A stretch of DNA of 59,306 nt from NCBI GenBank assembly GCA_002897995.1, contig BDTT01000118.1:1-59306 (forward strand), written 5' to 3'. Below are positions 41,297 through 50,458 of this stretch, one piece after another. Below the pieces are notes generated by a model. It was not told where the DNA came from. It searched no databases and worked only from the letters and a program-made list of their open reading frames with translations. This stretch comes from a bacterium BMS3Bbin10. Its GTDB lineage: Bacteria > Pseudomonadota > Alphaproteobacteria > Rhizobiales > Methyloligellaceae. Positions within the stretch are counted from its first letter, which is position 1; the number at the start of each line of letters is the position of its first letter. A program made the translations under genes and the position numbers.

Positions 41297-41904
41297 GCTG
41301 AATCGACATTCAGGATTCACATTTCTCAGAATGTGTGATTCATAGATCTCCAGATTATTCTGATCTGGAGGACCGGCGATGGTCAGGCGGTATGAACTGA
41401 CAGATGGGCAATGGCGGCGGATCAGCGAATTGCTTCCGGGCAAGGCGCGTGATCCGGGCCGCACGGGTGTTGACAACCGTTTGTTTGTAAACGGCGTTTT
41501 GTGGGTTTTGCGCTCCGGCGCCCACTGGCACGACCTGCCGGAACGCTATGGCAAATGGAAGACCCTCCACAAGCGCTTTACTCGCTGGTCCAGGCCGAGG
41601 CCCTGCTTGAAGGTATGCGGGCCAATCACGTACTGGCCGATAAAGCCTATGACAGCAATGCCTTACGGAAATTTATCGCCGCCATGGGGGCAACCGCAGT
41701 CATCCCGTGCAACCCGACGCGCAAAAAGCTTATCCCCTATGATTTCGAAATCTACAAGGCCAGAAACGCCATCGAGCGATGCTTCAACAAACTCAAACAT
41801 TTCAGGCGCATCGCAACCCGCTATGACAGACGCGCCATCTACTTCCTGTCATTCATACAACTCGCATCCGCCATGTTATAGATGAGATGAATGTCGATTC
41901 AGCC
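41296..41904 (+). mobile_element. Internally deleted IS5-family (IS427-like) insertion sequence
   Basis: Terminal inverted repeats GGCTGAATCGACATTCA (41296-41312) and its complement (41888-41904) are perfect over 17 bp. TA at 41294-41295 and 41905-41906 is the likely target duplication. The 609-bp element holds only the two ends of an IS5-type DDE transposase; full relatives are about 800-900 bp. The left end also contains a hairpin (CTCCAGAT/ATCTGGAG) just ahead of the transposase start. It sits at the 3' end of the SDR gene without destroying it. Confidence 0.88.
41379..41881 (+). pseudogene. Defective IS5-family transposase
   Basis: The first part (ATG 41379) reads [20 protein letters not shown] ... 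[12 protein letters not shown] ... KRFTRW, the N-terminal domain of IS5/IS427 transposases. After about residue 69 the sequence jumps frame to [20 protein letters not shown] ... [20 protein letters not shown] ... [16 protein letters not shown], the C-terminal part with the second Asp (DKAYDS) and the catalytic Glu. The central segment with the first catalytic Asp is absent, so the protein cannot be active; this is a deletion and not a programmed frameshift alone. Confidence 0.85.
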
Positions 41905-41963
41905 TAGCGCCTTTTCGATAAATTCCACGCGGCCCGGGCGGCTCTGACCGGATGATATCCGCT

Positions 41964-42881
41964 TCAGGCGGCGAGCGCCCCGACAGTGCGTTCGATATCC
42001 GTCAGGGCCTTTTGCGTCGCCTCTCTGCCATTTTGTATGGCATGGTCCGCCATATGGAAGTCGAAGAGACCCATTTCTCCCAAGGTCGGCATGATCATGA
42101 CGTCGGGTGGGTCGCCGGCGAGGCGCGAGCGTGCAATCCGATCCTGAATGATGTTGAAAGCGTCCATCATGACGCTTGAGATGCCGGGCGCATCGCCACC
42201 TTTTCCAAAGAACTGGCGGCGCAGCAGATTCTGCGCGGCGCGGCCGTTTCCTTCCGGCGGCGTGTTTTCATCTGCCGGCAGATCCGCCTCCTCGAAAGCG
42301 TCCTGATCGGGAACCACCGTCCCTTTTCCGAAGAAATCCCAGTTCAGATTAACGGCAATCACAACGCGTGCGCCCAGAGCCCGGCATACGGAAACGGGGA
42401 TCGGGTTGACCAATGCTCCGTCGACAAGCCAGCGGCCCTTGATGCTGACCGGCCGAAAGATTCCAGGCAGTGCGTAGGACGCGTGCATTGCCGGGACGAG
42501 GGGGCCCTTGCTCAGCCATATCTCGTGACCGTTTTTGAGTTCGGTCGCGACGGCAACGAACTTCCTGTCCATTTGCTCAATCCGCAAATCATCCAGATGT
42601 TTGCTGAGTTCCTCGGACAGCCTCTGTCCGGAGATCAGTCCCGAGCCTGCGAAGTTGAAATCGAGAAAGCCGAAAATCCGGCGCCGCGTAAGGCTTCTGG
42701 CGAAGTCTTCGAGCTCATTGAGCTTGCCCGCGAGATAACAGCCTCCGACAACGGAGCCTATCGATGTGCCGACGACGATATCGGGTTTCAGTCCGGCCTG
42801 CTCCAGTATTTGCAGGACACCGATATGTGCCCACCCGCGGGCTGCGCCGCCGCCAAAGGCTATGCCAATCTTGGCATTCAT
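41964..42881 (-). CDS. Patatin-like phospholipase family protein (RssA/NTE-like)
   Basis: A 305-residue cytosolic patatin. Oxyanion loop GGGAARGWAHIGV (10-22), nucleophile elbow G38-T-S40-I-G42-S, and catalytic Asp in LVDGALVNPIP. This is the RssA/YchK-type layout (about 300 residues, no signal peptide). It hydrolyses phospholipid or lysophospholipid acyl chains. ATG at 42881 follows GGTAGGACA; an upstream in-frame ATG (42908) is less well placed. The gene starts 60 bp beyond the IS5-family element. Upstream (42882-43023) I see only a GGGGATCCCC palindrome and no gene. Confidence 0.88.
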   Translation of the reverse strand: MNAKIGIAFGGGAARGWAHIGVLQILEQAGLKPDIVVGTSIGSVVGGCYLAGKLNELEDFARSLTRRRIFGFLDFNFAGSGLISGQRLSEELSKHLDDLRIEQMDRKFVAVATELKNGHEIWLSKGPLVPAMHASYALPGIFRPVSIKGRWLVDGALVNPIPVSVCRALGARVVIAVNLNWDFFGKGTVVPDQDAFEEADLPADENTPPEGNGRAAQNLLRRQFFGKGGDAPGISSVMMDAFNIIQDRIARSRLAGDPPDVMIMPTLGEMGLFDFHMADHAIQNGREATQKALTDIERTVGALAA

Positions 42882-43023
42882 TACTGTCCTACCCGTTGTG
42901 GACGTCACAAGTCATTGAGCCCAACGGCACGGGGGATCCCCAACCGTGGGTCACATATTAACTTGGCCTGCTTAAGCCAGAGTTAAAGGGGGTATCCGCG
43001 CGCCCTTCCGGCGTCCCGGGGCG

Positions 43024-43075
43024 GAGATCTGGATTGCATCATGTTCTGATGGAATCAAAACGGTGATACGCACTA
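43024..43075 (-). repeat. REP-like repeat, shortened copy C
   Basis: On the minus strand it begins with the TAG stop of hisI and reads TAGTGCGTATCACCG, identical to the start of copy B. It then passes directly to TTTTGATTCCATCAGAACATG, the end of hairpin 2. The inner part of the repeat (hairpin 1 right arm and the spacer) is missing. Confidence 0.75.
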
Positions 43076-43552
43076 AAGCCGCGTCGGGTTCGGTGCATCT
43101 CCGTAAACCTCGTCGGGATCGAAGGTTTTCGATTGCTCCCGGAATTCAAGCTCAAGCTCCGGCGAGAGTTTGCCGCCGGTGGGAATCGAACGATAGAAGC
43201 AGGACATGTAGCCGACGTGACATGACGCGCCCGAGCCGGCGACCGCAACCTTCAGCCAGATGGCGTCCTGGTCATCGTCGATGCGCAGATCGATGACCTT
43301 TTGCACCAGCCCGCTGGTGGCGCCCTTGTGCCAGAGAACTTTCCTCGAACGGCTCCAGTAATGCGCCTCTCCGGTTTCGATTGTCCTGGCAAGCGCCTCG
43401 GCATTCATATAGCCCAGCATGAGCACATCGCCGCTCCCGGCGTCGGTGGTGATCGCCGCGATAAGACCGTGTTCGTCGAATTTGGGAGCGAGTTCTCTTC
43501 CCTCTTCGACCTGTTCGACGCTGATGCGTTCGGCAAATTGAGTGTCAGACAT
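43073..43552 (-). CDS. hisI: Phosphoribosyl-AMP cyclohydrolase
   Basis: A 159-residue HisI, third step of histidine biosynthesis (opening the adenine ring of PR-AMP). Typical segments are [32 protein letters not shown], the metal-binding D-x-D-x-D type IDDDQDA and the zinc cysteines in [12 protein letters not shown]. It is HisI alone without the HisE domain, as in most alphaproteobacteria. It lies 37 bp behind folE on the same strand, a conserved alphaproteobacterial neighbourhood. The stop codon TAG is also the start of REP copy C. Confidence 0.95.
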   Translation of the reverse strand: MSDTQFAERISVEQVEEGRELAPKFDEHGLIAAITTDAGSGDVLMLGYMNAEALARTIETGEAHYWSRSRKVLWHKGATSGLVQKVIDLRIDDDQDAIWLKVAVAGSGASCHVGYMSCFYRSIPTGGKLSPELELEFREQSKTFDPDEVYGDAPNPTRL

Positions 43553-43589
43553 GATACCGGCGTATCCTATTGTCCAGGGCGTTGCTTGC

Positions 43590-44231
43590 TTAGTCCTTGC
43601 CGCGCGCGAGCATCATGAACCGGTCTTGCTGGGCCTGGTTTTCTTTGAATATGCCCGTGAACTGCGTGGTGATGGTCGCCACATTCGGTTTGCGCACGCC
43701 GCGCATCGACATGCACTGATGGACCGCTTCGATCATCACCGCAACGCCGAGCGGCTTCAGCACTTTGTCGATTGTGAGGGTGATCTGGGCGGTCATGGTT
43801 TCCTGGGTCTGCAGACGGCGTGAATATATGTCCACAACCCGGGCCAGCTTCGATATCCCCACGACGGCGTTGTCGGGTATATAGGCGACATGCGCATTGC
43901 CGACGAAGGGAACCATGTGATGTTCGCAGTGCGAATTCAGATCGATGTCGCGCAGCATGACGATATCGTCATATCCGCCCACGTCATCGAAGGTGCGTGA
44001 AAGGGCCTCGATAGGACACTCATCATAGCCTTGAAAGAATTCACGAAAGGCATTGACCACGCGCCCCGGCGTATCGAGCAGGCCTTCGCGGGCCGGATCG
44101 TCTCCCGCCCAGGCGATCAGGGTCCGGACAGCCTCTTCGGCCTCCGCGCGCTCCGGCCTTTGTATATCCGGACCGGCGCCCAATTGCGGCCCCGCTGCGG
44201 GTATTTTCTTGACTAGAGCGTCCATTGGCAT
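43590..44231 (-). CDS. folE: GTP cyclohydrolase I
   Basis: A 213-residue FolE, first enzyme of folate/tetrahydropterin synthesis. Zinc site: C in [13 protein letters not shown] and the later Cys in [11 protein letters not shown]; further signatures GYDECPIE and IGISKLAR-like [14 protein letters not shown] at 44231 is preceded by GGAGAAGG; a second ATG 6 bp downstream is an equally possible start. Divergent from the IscU-like gene. The 254 bp between them hold AT-rich promoter-like sequence but no gene I can support. Confidence 0.95.
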   Translation of the reverse strand: MPMDALVKKIPAAGPQLGAGPDIQRPERAEAEEAVRTLIAWAGDDPAREGLLDTPGRVVNAFREFFQGYDECPIEALSRTFDDVGGYDDIVMLRDIDLNSHCEHHMVPFVGNAHVAYIPDNAVVGISKLARVVDIYSRRLQTQETMTAQITLTIDKVLKPLGVAVMIEAVHQCMSMRGVRKPNVATITTQFTGIFKENQAQQDRFMMLARGKD

Positions 44232-44485
44232 CCTTCTCCGCCCGGTGCTAATGCCAGTTCAATTATCACTGCCATGCCTTTATTCCAACTGTATGGATAT
44301 ATTATAACCGGATTTCGCCTCTTGCGAATGACCACTATCTGTTCCGATATAGGTGAAACGGGCCCATCGGTTCGCTGTTGGTGTATTGGCAGCTACCCGG
44401 GCGATAACGGCAACCGTTGCAGGATATATAGTTCATGGCCGTTTGCCGCAAGGGCTGGACCGCCCGACAAGCTTGAGAGTCCCTT

Positions 44486-44923
44486 ATGACCGTGCTGGAC
44501 GAAATCTACAATCCACGCATTCTGGAGCTGGCGGCGAATATTCCGCATGGGCGGAGGCTTGAGCATCCGCAGGCCAGCGCGACCGCGCATTCCAGATTAT
44601 GCGGGAGTACCGTTTCGGTCGATTTGAGCATGGACGCAGGCGTGGTTACCGATTACGGCCAGACCGTGAAGGCATGCCTGCTGGGCCAGGCGGCCTCGTC
44701 GATCATGGCGCGCAATATTATCGGCGCCAGCGCCGATGAACTGCGCGATGTCGGCGCGAAAATGCGCAAGATGCTGAAAGAAGACGGCCAGCCCCCCAAC
44801 GGGAAGTGGAAAGACCTGGAGGTCCTGGAGCCGGTGCGCGACTTCAAGGCGCGCCATGCCTCGACCCTGCTGGTATTCGATGCGGTCGAGGGGGCTATAG
44901 CCGAGATCGAGGCCGCGGGCTGA
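44486..44923 (+). CDS. IscU/NifU-N-like iron-sulfur scaffold family protein
   Basis: A 145-residue protein of the IscU fold. Two of the three cluster cysteines are present (SRLCGSTV, C39, and VKACLLGQAASSI, C64). The third position reads KARHASTLL, with His before the usual Cys site and no Cys. It is often annotated as an Fe-S assembly scaffold. In the usual alphaproteobacterial order it directly precedes yidD; here a decayed yidD copy and two other genes intervene. Without the third Cys its ability to hold a cluster is uncertain. Confidence 0.8.
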   Translation: MTVLDEIYNPRILELAANIPHGRRLEHPQASATAHSRLCGSTVSVDLSMDAGVVTDYGQTVKACLLGQAASSIMARNIIGASADELRDVGAKMRKMLKEDGQPPNGKWKDLEVLEPVRDFKARHASTLLVFDAVEGAIAEIEAAG

Positions 44924-44953
44924 AGATCTGAGCATATGAGCATTGTAAAAGGA

Positions 44954-45045
44954 GCCGCCAATGCTCTGCTCAAGGCCCCGACCGTCCTTTGCCGCCACAC
45001 GCCGCTTCACTTTCGCCGGGCGCGAACGGCCGCTATCTCCCGGCT
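44954..45045 (+). pseudogene. Decayed partial copy of the yidD 5' region
   Basis: The stretch from CTGCTCAAGGCCCCGA (44966) to GCTATCTCCCGG matches the intact yidD from 46246 to about 46320. Roughly four of five bases are identical, with one extra base creating a frameshift (CTTCACTTTCGCCGGG against CCGCTTTCGCCGGG). It is positioned where yidD would be expected, right behind the IscU-like gene, and nothing of the later part of yidD follows. Confidence 0.7.
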
Positions 45046-45055
45046 TGCGCTGAAG

Positions 45056-45517
45056 CTATGCCGATAGCTGGTGAGCAAATCCGGATCGCTGAGCACAACA
45101 TTTCGGCCGCACATTGTGTACCATGACTTCGACGACCGGTTGCCGGGCATTGACAATCTCGGAGGGAAACCTGTCCAGTAATTGGTCCAGGCAGTACGGT
45201 TTGGTCAGGATTTCGTCCGCACCTATCGTGGTGGCAAGTTCAAGCCAGGGATAGTCGGAACGCAAGTCCTTATGGCGGCACGTGGCTATGATCCAGGGCC
45301 GGCGAATGTTTCTTTGGAGCAGGTCGATGATCTCCAGGCCGTTGACGTGCTCCACGTCTAAATCAATGACGACACAATCTATTGAGTAATCTTCGAGAAT
45401 TTCGAGCGCCTCTCCGCCGTGAGAAGCAAGGAATAACTTGTAATCTTGGAGCCTTATATCATTTTCGATAATGTTACGTGAAAGCATATCCGGGTCAACT
45501 AACAGAATATTCCGCAT
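45056..45517 (-). CDS. Single-domain response regulator (CheY-like)
   Basis: A 153-residue receiver protein: acidic pocket at LLVDPD, phospho-acceptor Asp in VVIDLDVEHVNG, Thr/Ser switch near IIATCRH and the conserved Lys in ILTKPY. The acidic pair is D-P-D rather than D-D, a mild departure. No output domain follows; the last 30 residues are Cys/Arg-containing and unrecognised. The region is AT-richer than the housekeeping genes around it. It is divergent from the HTH-like gene, and together they lie between the yidD relic and intact yidD. ATG at 45517, AAAGGATAG upstream. Confidence 0.8.
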   Translation of the reverse strand: MRNILLVDPDMLSRNIIENDIRLQDYKLFLASHGGEALEILEDYSIDCVVIDLDVEHVNGLEIIDLLQRNIRRPWIIATCRHKDLRSDYPWLELATTIGADEILTKPYCLDQLLDRFPSEIVNARQPVVEVMVHNVRPKCCAQRSGFAHQLSA

Positions 45518-45690
45518 TTTATTCTATCCTTTTTGTTCTGGAAGATTATTTGGACGCCTGCAAAAAAATTTAGAAGTATTTTTTGAATTCCTACCCTGTG
45601 GGCCCTGTGGGAGATGATTATTTCGTGTATATTTGAATGTGAAGATGCTATTGATGGCGCGTCCATTGAAATTGTTGGTAGCAAAGTGGA

Positions 45691-46179
45691 ATGAAACCAA
45701 GAAAAACGGGAACAATTGAAGGCGCACTAATGAAAATCATTGGTGTGCTCGGAATCGGTAGATGCGCGGAAGTTGTGGACAAGTCCACTTCGCTTATAAG
45801 AAAGTGGAGCGATCCGGATAACTGCACGTTGCCATCGCTGGCGCAGGCGTTAGCCCTTGATCTGGAATATGTGCGTGAAAAGCACTGCACGCCGCCGCTT
45901 TTCCATGTTTATGCAAGCACGATCGAGAAGGAACTCAACGCCGTCGACGAGGGTGAGCACGTTCTGGTCGCTATTCTGACTCTCCAGGCGGCTGTCTGTG
46001 ACTTGGGAAAGAAAATTGCCAGCGAACTCATTCACCCCGAAAAGATAATGGATAAGCGCGGGGAGAGCTGGCAGGAGATGCACGAAACCGTCGATTTAGT
46101 CATGCAGGACGTGCGCGATCTCGAGGTGGCGATAAAATTGTGGCAACGCACATTCGCACAGGATGATCTGGAAAGTTAG
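45691..46179 (+). CDS. Possible HTH regulatory protein (phage CII-like), 162 aa
   Basis: The N-terminal 55 residues look like a helix-turn-helix: VLGIGRCAEVVDKSTSLIRK, then WSDPDN, similar in type to phage CII-like regulators that count subunits and choose lysogeny, or to other XRE-like proteins. The rest is a helical bundle (HVLVAILTLQAAVCDLGKKI) and is unrecognised. It is divergent from the response regulator across 173 bp of AT-rich DNA that should hold both promoters. It ends 37 bp before yidD. Assignment to a DNA-binding function is inference. Confidence 0.6.
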   Translation: MKPRKTGTIEGALMKIIGVLGIGRCAEVVDKSTSLIRKWSDPDNCTLPSLAQALALDLEYVREKHCTPPLFHVYASTIEKELNAVDEGEHVLVAILTLQAAVCDLGKKIASELIHPEKIMDKRGESWQEMHETVDLVMQDVRDLEVAIKLWQRTFAQDDLES

Positions 46180-46215
46180 ACTTGCCGTAAGTGAAGCGCG
46201 CCGGAATAATGGCGC

Positions 46216-46539
46216 ATGAAAACCGGAAGTTCCTTCGCCATAGCCCTGCTCAAGGCCCCGATCATCCTCTACCGCTACACGCTGTCCGCTTTCGCCGGGC
46301 GCGAGTGCCGCTATCTCCCGACCTGTTCGGAATATGCGCAAGAGGCCATCGAGAAGAACGGCCCCTGGAGGGGGCTGTGGCTGGCGGTCTCGCGCATCTG
46401 GCGCTGTTCCCCCTGGGGAGGGAGCGGCTTCGACCCTGTGCCCGATCTGCAAGAAGAGCGCCATCCCCGGTGGGCTCCCTGGCGCTATGGTCGATGGAGC
46501 GGTGCGCATATTGACCGTGAACTTGACAACAAGCCCTAG
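46216..46539 (+). CDS. yidD: Membrane protein insertion efficiency factor
   Basis: A 107-residue YidD: a membrane-associated amphipathic N-terminus (IALLKAPIILYRYTLSAFAG), the conserved CRYLPTCSEYAQEAIEKNG and RCSPWGGSGFDPVP. It assists YidC-dependent insertion of inner-membrane proteins. It usually follows the IscU-like gene directly; here 1.3 kb of extra sequence, including a decayed copy of its own 5' end, intervenes. thrS follows 92 bp downstream. Confidence 0.95.
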   Translation: MKTGSSFAIALLKAPIILYRYTLSAFAGRECRYLPTCSEYAQEAIEKNGPWRGLWLAVSRIWRCSPWGGSGFDPVPDLQEERHPRWAPWRYGRWSGAHIDRELDNKP

Positions 46540-46631
46540 ACTCGCGCATTCCAGGTTCACACTAAGAATCCCCACAGCGGGACCCAATCCGTCTTACCTG
46601 CCTGGTGTGCAGCGAGTGAGAGGAAAGATGA

Positions 46632-48575
46632 ATGGTATCCCTGACCTTCCCCGATGGAAATTCGCGCGATTTTGACGATGGTGTCACCGGCGCAAGCGTT
46701 GCCGAATCCATCGCCAAGTCGCTGGCGAAGAAGGCCGTGGCCATGGTGGTCGATGGCGAACTGAGCGACCTTTCCGACCCGATAGCCGCCGATGCCGCAA
46801 TAGAGATCGTGACCCGGGATGATCCGCGCGCGCTGGAGCTGATCCGTCACGACGCGGCGCATGTGATGGCGCAGGCCGTGCAGGAGCTGTTTCCCGGCAC
46901 GCAGGTCACCATCGGGCCGGTGATCGACAACGGCTTCTACTACGATTTTGACCGCGAAGAGCCTTTCACGCCGGAAGACTTACCGGTCATTGAAAAGAAA
47001 ATGCGGGAGATCATTGCCCGGGGCGCATCTTTCACAAAGGAACTCTGGACCCGGGACAAAGCCAAAAAAATCTTCAAGGAGATGGGCGAGCACTACAAGG
47101 TCGAACTTGTGGATGCGATCCCCGAAGGCGAGGACCTGAAGATCTACGCCCAGGGCGACTGGTTCGATCTGTGCCGTGGGCCGCATATGCCCTCCACCGC
47201 CAAGGTCGGTAGCGCCTTCAAGCTGCTCAGCATTGCCGGAGCCTACTGGCGCGGCGATTCCACCAGGCCCATGCTCCAGCGCATCTATGGCACCGCCTGG
47301 GCGTCGGACAAGGACCTCCAGGCCTATCTCACCATGCTGGAGGAGGCGGAGAAGCGCGATCACCGGCGTCTGGGCCGTGAAATGGACCTGTTTCACTTCC
47401 AGGAGGAAGCGCCGGGCTCGGTGTTCTGGCACGCCAAGGGCTGGACGCTGTTTCAGGCGCTCATCAACTATATGCGCCGGCGCCAGGACGCGGCTGGCTA
47501 TGTGGAGGTGAATTCACCGGACATGATGGACAAGGCCCTGTGGGAGAAGTCTGGCCACTGGGAAAAGTTCGGAGAGAATATGTTCACCACCGTGACCCCG
47601 GACGAGCGCGTCTATTGCTGCAAGCCGATGAATTGCCCGGGGCATGTTCAAATCTTCAAGCATGGTCTGAAGAGTTACCGGGAACTCCCTATAAAGATTG
47701 CGGAATTTGGCAAGGTGCACCGTTATGAACCCTCCGGCGCCCTGCATGGATTGCTGCGCGTGCGCCACTTTACGCAGGACGACGCGCATATCTTCTGCAC
47801 CCATGAGCAGATCACGGAAGAATGCGTCAAGGTCAATGATCTGATGTTGTCGATCTACCGCGATTTCGGGTTTGAGGGCGTGGTGATCAAATTTTCCGAC
47901 CGGCCGGAGAAACGCGTCGGCTCCGACGAGATCTGGGACCGGTCGGAAGCCGCGCTGAAAACGGCCGTTGAGGCAACCGGATGCGAGGTTCAGCTCAATC
48001 CGGGCGAGGGGGCGTTTTACGGGCCAAAGCTCGAATATGTGCTGCGCGACGCCATCGGCCGGGACTGGCAGTGCGGAACCTTGCAGGTGGATTTGAACCT
48101 GCCGGAGCGCCTTGGCGCCTTTTACATCGGGGCCGATGGCGAAAAGCACGTGCCCGTCATGCTGCATCGCGCCATGTTCGGGTCGCTGGAACGCTTCACC
48201 GGCATTTTGATCGAACAGCATGCGGGGCATTTCCCGCTCTGGCTCGCGCCGGTTCAGGCGGTGGTCGCGACGATCGTGTCGGACGCGGATGATTATGCGC
48301 GCGAAGTGCTCAAGGCGCTGGGACGCGCGGAGCTTCGCGGCGAGGCCGATCTGCGCAACGAGAAGATCAACTACAAGGTGCGTGAACATTCAGTGGCGAA
48401 GGTGCCGGTGCTGTTCGTTGTCGGCAAGCGCGAGGCGGAGGAGCACACGGTCTCCATTCGCCGTCTGGGCTCGAAAGAACAGCAGGTGTTGCCGCTGGAT
48501 GAAGCAATAGCCGCATTGGCGAGCGAGGCCGTGCCACCGGATCTGAGGCCCGGTTACAAGGCCGAAGCGGCCTGA
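46632..48575 (+). CDS. thrS: Threonyl-tRNA synthetase
   Basis: A 647-residue class II aminoacyl-tRNA synthetase. The order is an N-terminal TGS domain ([19 protein letters not shown]), an editing domain with [11 protein letters not shown] and its later [10 protein letters not shown], a catalytic core with the zinc Cys in [12 protein letters not shown], motif 2 [20 protein letters not shown], motif 3 [19 protein letters not shown], and a C-terminal anticodon-binding domain from about 545. It is full length. ATG at 46632 behind GAGAGGAAAG. I see no T-box or other leader structure upstream. Confidence 0.97.
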   Translation: MVSLTFPDGNSRDFDDGVTGASVAESIAKSLAKKAVAMVVDGELSDLSDPIAADAAIEIVTRDDPRALELIRHDAAHVMAQAVQELFPGTQVTIGPVIDNGFYYDFDREEPFTPEDLPVIEKKMREIIARGASFTKELWTRDKAKKIFKEMGEHYKVELVDAIPEGEDLKIYAQGDWFDLCRGPHMPSTAKVGSAFKLLSIAGAYWRGDSTRPMLQRIYGTAWASDKDLQAYLTMLEEAEKRDHRRLGREMDLFHFQEEAPGSVFWHAKGWTLFQALINYMRRRQDAAGYVEVNSPDMMDKALWEKSGHWEKFGENMFTTVTPDERVYCCKPMNCPGHVQIFKHGLKSYRELPIKIAEFGKVHRYEPSGALHGLLRVRHFTQDDAHIFCTHEQITEECVKVNDLMLSIYRDFGFEGVVIKFSDRPEKRVGSDEIWDRSEAALKTAVEATGCEVQLNPGEGAFYGPKLEYVLRDAIGRDWQCGTLQVDLNLPERLGAFYIGADGEKHVPVMLHRAMFGSLERFTGILIEQHAGHFPLWLAPVQAVVATIVSDADDYAREVLKALGRAELRGEADLRNEKINYKVREHSVAKVPVLFVVGKREAEEHTVSIRRLGSKEQQVLPLDEAIAALASEAVPPDLRPGYKAEAA

Positions 48576-48666
48576 GGGGCTCCGGGCCGTCTCGAAAGGA
48601 TGTGCGGACCGCTCAAGGCCAACTGCCGCCGGCATATATCGCTGCCCGAGTAGATCAGCCGCCAAG

Positions 48667-50295
48667 CTACTGGATCACGACCTCGACCTGCTTTGATTCA
48701 CCGGGTTCAACGACAAACTCGCGGGTGAAGTTCTTGCCCTGATAGCGGGCGAGAACGCTGTAGCTGCCTGCCGCCAGAATATGGCTGGGAAGCGCGCCTG
48801 CGCTTTCCTTCACAATGTCGCCGCCTGTGGTGAGGATATTCCACTGGGTATTCGCCAATGCCTCGCCGCCAGGCTGGTTCACCAGCTTGAGCGTTATTTT
48901 CCCGGCGCTGTGATTGATGACGGCGTCGGTCAGTTTTCCCGGCTCGACTGTAAGGTCGGCGCGCACCACGGCATTCGCGTCTCCATAGGTGCTGACCACA
49001 TGATAGGCGCCTGCATTGAGCCGCAGGACAACGCCGGGCTTGGCATCGCGCAGCAGAAGTTTGCGCTTGCCGAACTGGTCGGTTTCCGTTTCGTCGGCAT
49101 ACAAGTCATAGCGGACGGAGTTCGGCGGGATGGTTGTGCCGTTCAGGGTGACGGCGCCCAGACGCAGCCCGCCGGCATTCAGGATGAAAGTTTTCTGCAG
49201 GGCGCGCCCGCGCTCCACATTTATGTCCCTGATGAGATTGACCTTGCCGTAGGCGGCGGCAATCCGGTAGGCGCCGGGAGGCAGCGCGGCGGTCGGTGTC
49301 GCGTCGCGAAAGGTGTCGACGAGCTGGTATTTTCCGTCCTTGGTTTTGCTGTTTTTGTAAACCCACCAGACCAGTCCGGATTTGATAATAGCGCCGCCAT
49401 CCACTGTGCGCGCCGACAAAGTGACCGGCACGGATTCGCCCGGTACGGCAAGTCCCTTCTGCGGCGGTTTCTTTGCGGTGGTTGAAGGTGCTGCCGGTTC
49501 TGCCATTTGCGGGCCGGGCGCCAGGGCTTGTTGCCGGGAAACGGAGGCGGGCGGATCGCTTTTGGGAACCGGCCGGGGCGGCGGGTCTGTCGCCGGCGCC
49601 GCGGCAATTTTCGGCATCACGGGGGCCATGACAACCTTAAAGGCGGCTTTGAGGCTTGTTGCCAGTTCGCCTTCGCTGACGGCGGATGCGAAGGTGCCGC
49701 CGGTATTTTCGGCAATACATTTCAAGGATTTGAGCTTGCTTTTTTGCTTGGCGTCGAAGGCGATGGCATGGATGGTCAAATCCTTGCCGTCCTGCTTCAG
49801 CTCACGTGCCATATCGCACGGATTTGCATTACAATTATCGAGCCCGTCCGCAATGAGGACCAGGCTGGCCCGCTGTTCCTTGTAGCGAGCCGCCTGGGCG
49901 GCCTTTTTCAAAGCTGCCGCGATCGGTGTCGAGCCCTTGGGCTTGATGCCGTTTATGGTTTTGATGACATCGGACGCCTTGTGCTCGCCCATTGCCATAA
50001 TCAGCTGGACATCGCCGCATCCTGTCGACTGCCGGTGGCCGTAGGATACGATGCCGAGATTGAGGCGGCCTTCAAGGTCTTTTGCGAGGCCGCTGATCAC
50101 ATTGCGCGTGCTGACTACCTTGTTCACGCCGTCGATCTGTCCCCACATGCTGCGCGAGGAATCCAGAATAAGCACGGCATTGGGTTTCGAATCCTGCGCG
50201 CGGGCAGGCGTCACGTCATGCGCGAAGACCCAGATGCCCGCCGTCGCGGCAATCACGATTGGCGCAAAAGAGAGCCGGTGCGCGGCCGTGGACAT
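48667..50295 (-). CDS. Secreted von Willebrand factor A domain protein
   Basis: A 542-residue periplasmic or secreted protein. Signal peptide to about ARA-33, then a vWA domain with the MIDAS D45-S-S47-R-S49, the Thr loop GSTPIAAAL and LIADGLDNC. A Pro/Ala linker (about 230-290) follows, then several small beta domains of carboxypeptidase-regulatory/Ig-like type (PPGAYRIAAAYGKVN, NAGAYHVVSTYGDAN, AAGSYSVLARYQGKN). The repeated GxYxVxAxYG pattern marks three related modules. ATG at 50295 has GGGAGA 8 bp upstream. It is the second vWA protein in the window; the partner is unknown. Confidence 0.85.
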   Translation of the reverse strand: MSTAAHRLSFAPIVIAATAGIWVFAHDVTPARAQDSKPNAVLILDSSRSMWGQIDGVNKVVSTRNVISGLAKDLEGRLNLGIVSYGHRQSTGCGDVQLIMAMGEHKASDVIKTINGIKPKGSTPIAAALKKAAQAARYKEQRASLVLIADGLDNCNANPCDMARELKQDGKDLTIHAIAFDAKQKSKLKSLKCIAENTGGTFASAVSEGELATSLKAAFKVVMAPVMPKIAAAPATDPPPRPVPKSDPPASVSRQQALAPGPQMAEPAAPSTTAKKPPQKGLAVPGESVPVTLSARTVDGGAIIKSGLVWWVYKNSKTKDGKYQLVDTFRDATPTAALPPGAYRIAAAYGKVNLIRDINVERGRALQKTFILNAGGLRLGAVTLNGTTIPPNSVRYDLYADETETDQFGKRKLLLRDAKPGVVLRLNAGAYHVVSTYGDANAVVRADLTVEPGKLTDAVINHSAGKITLKLVNQPGGEALANTQWNILTTGGDIVKESAGALPSHILAAGSYSVLARYQGKNFTREFVVEPGESKQVEVVIQ

Positions 50296-50325
50296 GACGT
50301 GTCTCCCGTATCGGTTTCCCAACGC

Positions 50326-50362
50326 GGTCATCCCGGGCAATGCGCCGGCCCGGGGGATGACC
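50326..50362. repeat. REP-like palindrome
   Basis: GGTCATCCCGGGC (50326-50338) pairs with GCCCGGGGGATGACC (50348-50362) apart from two extra G, around a short loop. The GTCATCCCGGGC...GGGATGAC pattern is a common extragenic palindrome class in alphaproteobacteria (established knowledge). It lies just upstream of the vWA gene start. Confidence 0.65.
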
Positions 50363-50458
50363 CGTTGATTCGTAAAATATCACGGCGAAGCATAGCTTCA
50401 AACCGGGGCGTTTCGGTGTCAACGCTCCCTGCCGCGGGTAAAGTTTCAGGGCCATTGT

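Noticed and set aside
41379-41881. Two overlapping frames as an intact IS5 transposase made by programmed frameshifting
   Set aside because: The segment with the first catalytic Asp is missing and the element is about 200 bp too short, so it is a deletion derivative.
44221-44275. Possible second copy of the MITE end (GCTAATGCCAGTTCAATTATC)
   Set aside because: Resembles the 34-bp arm only loosely and has no inverted partner nearby.
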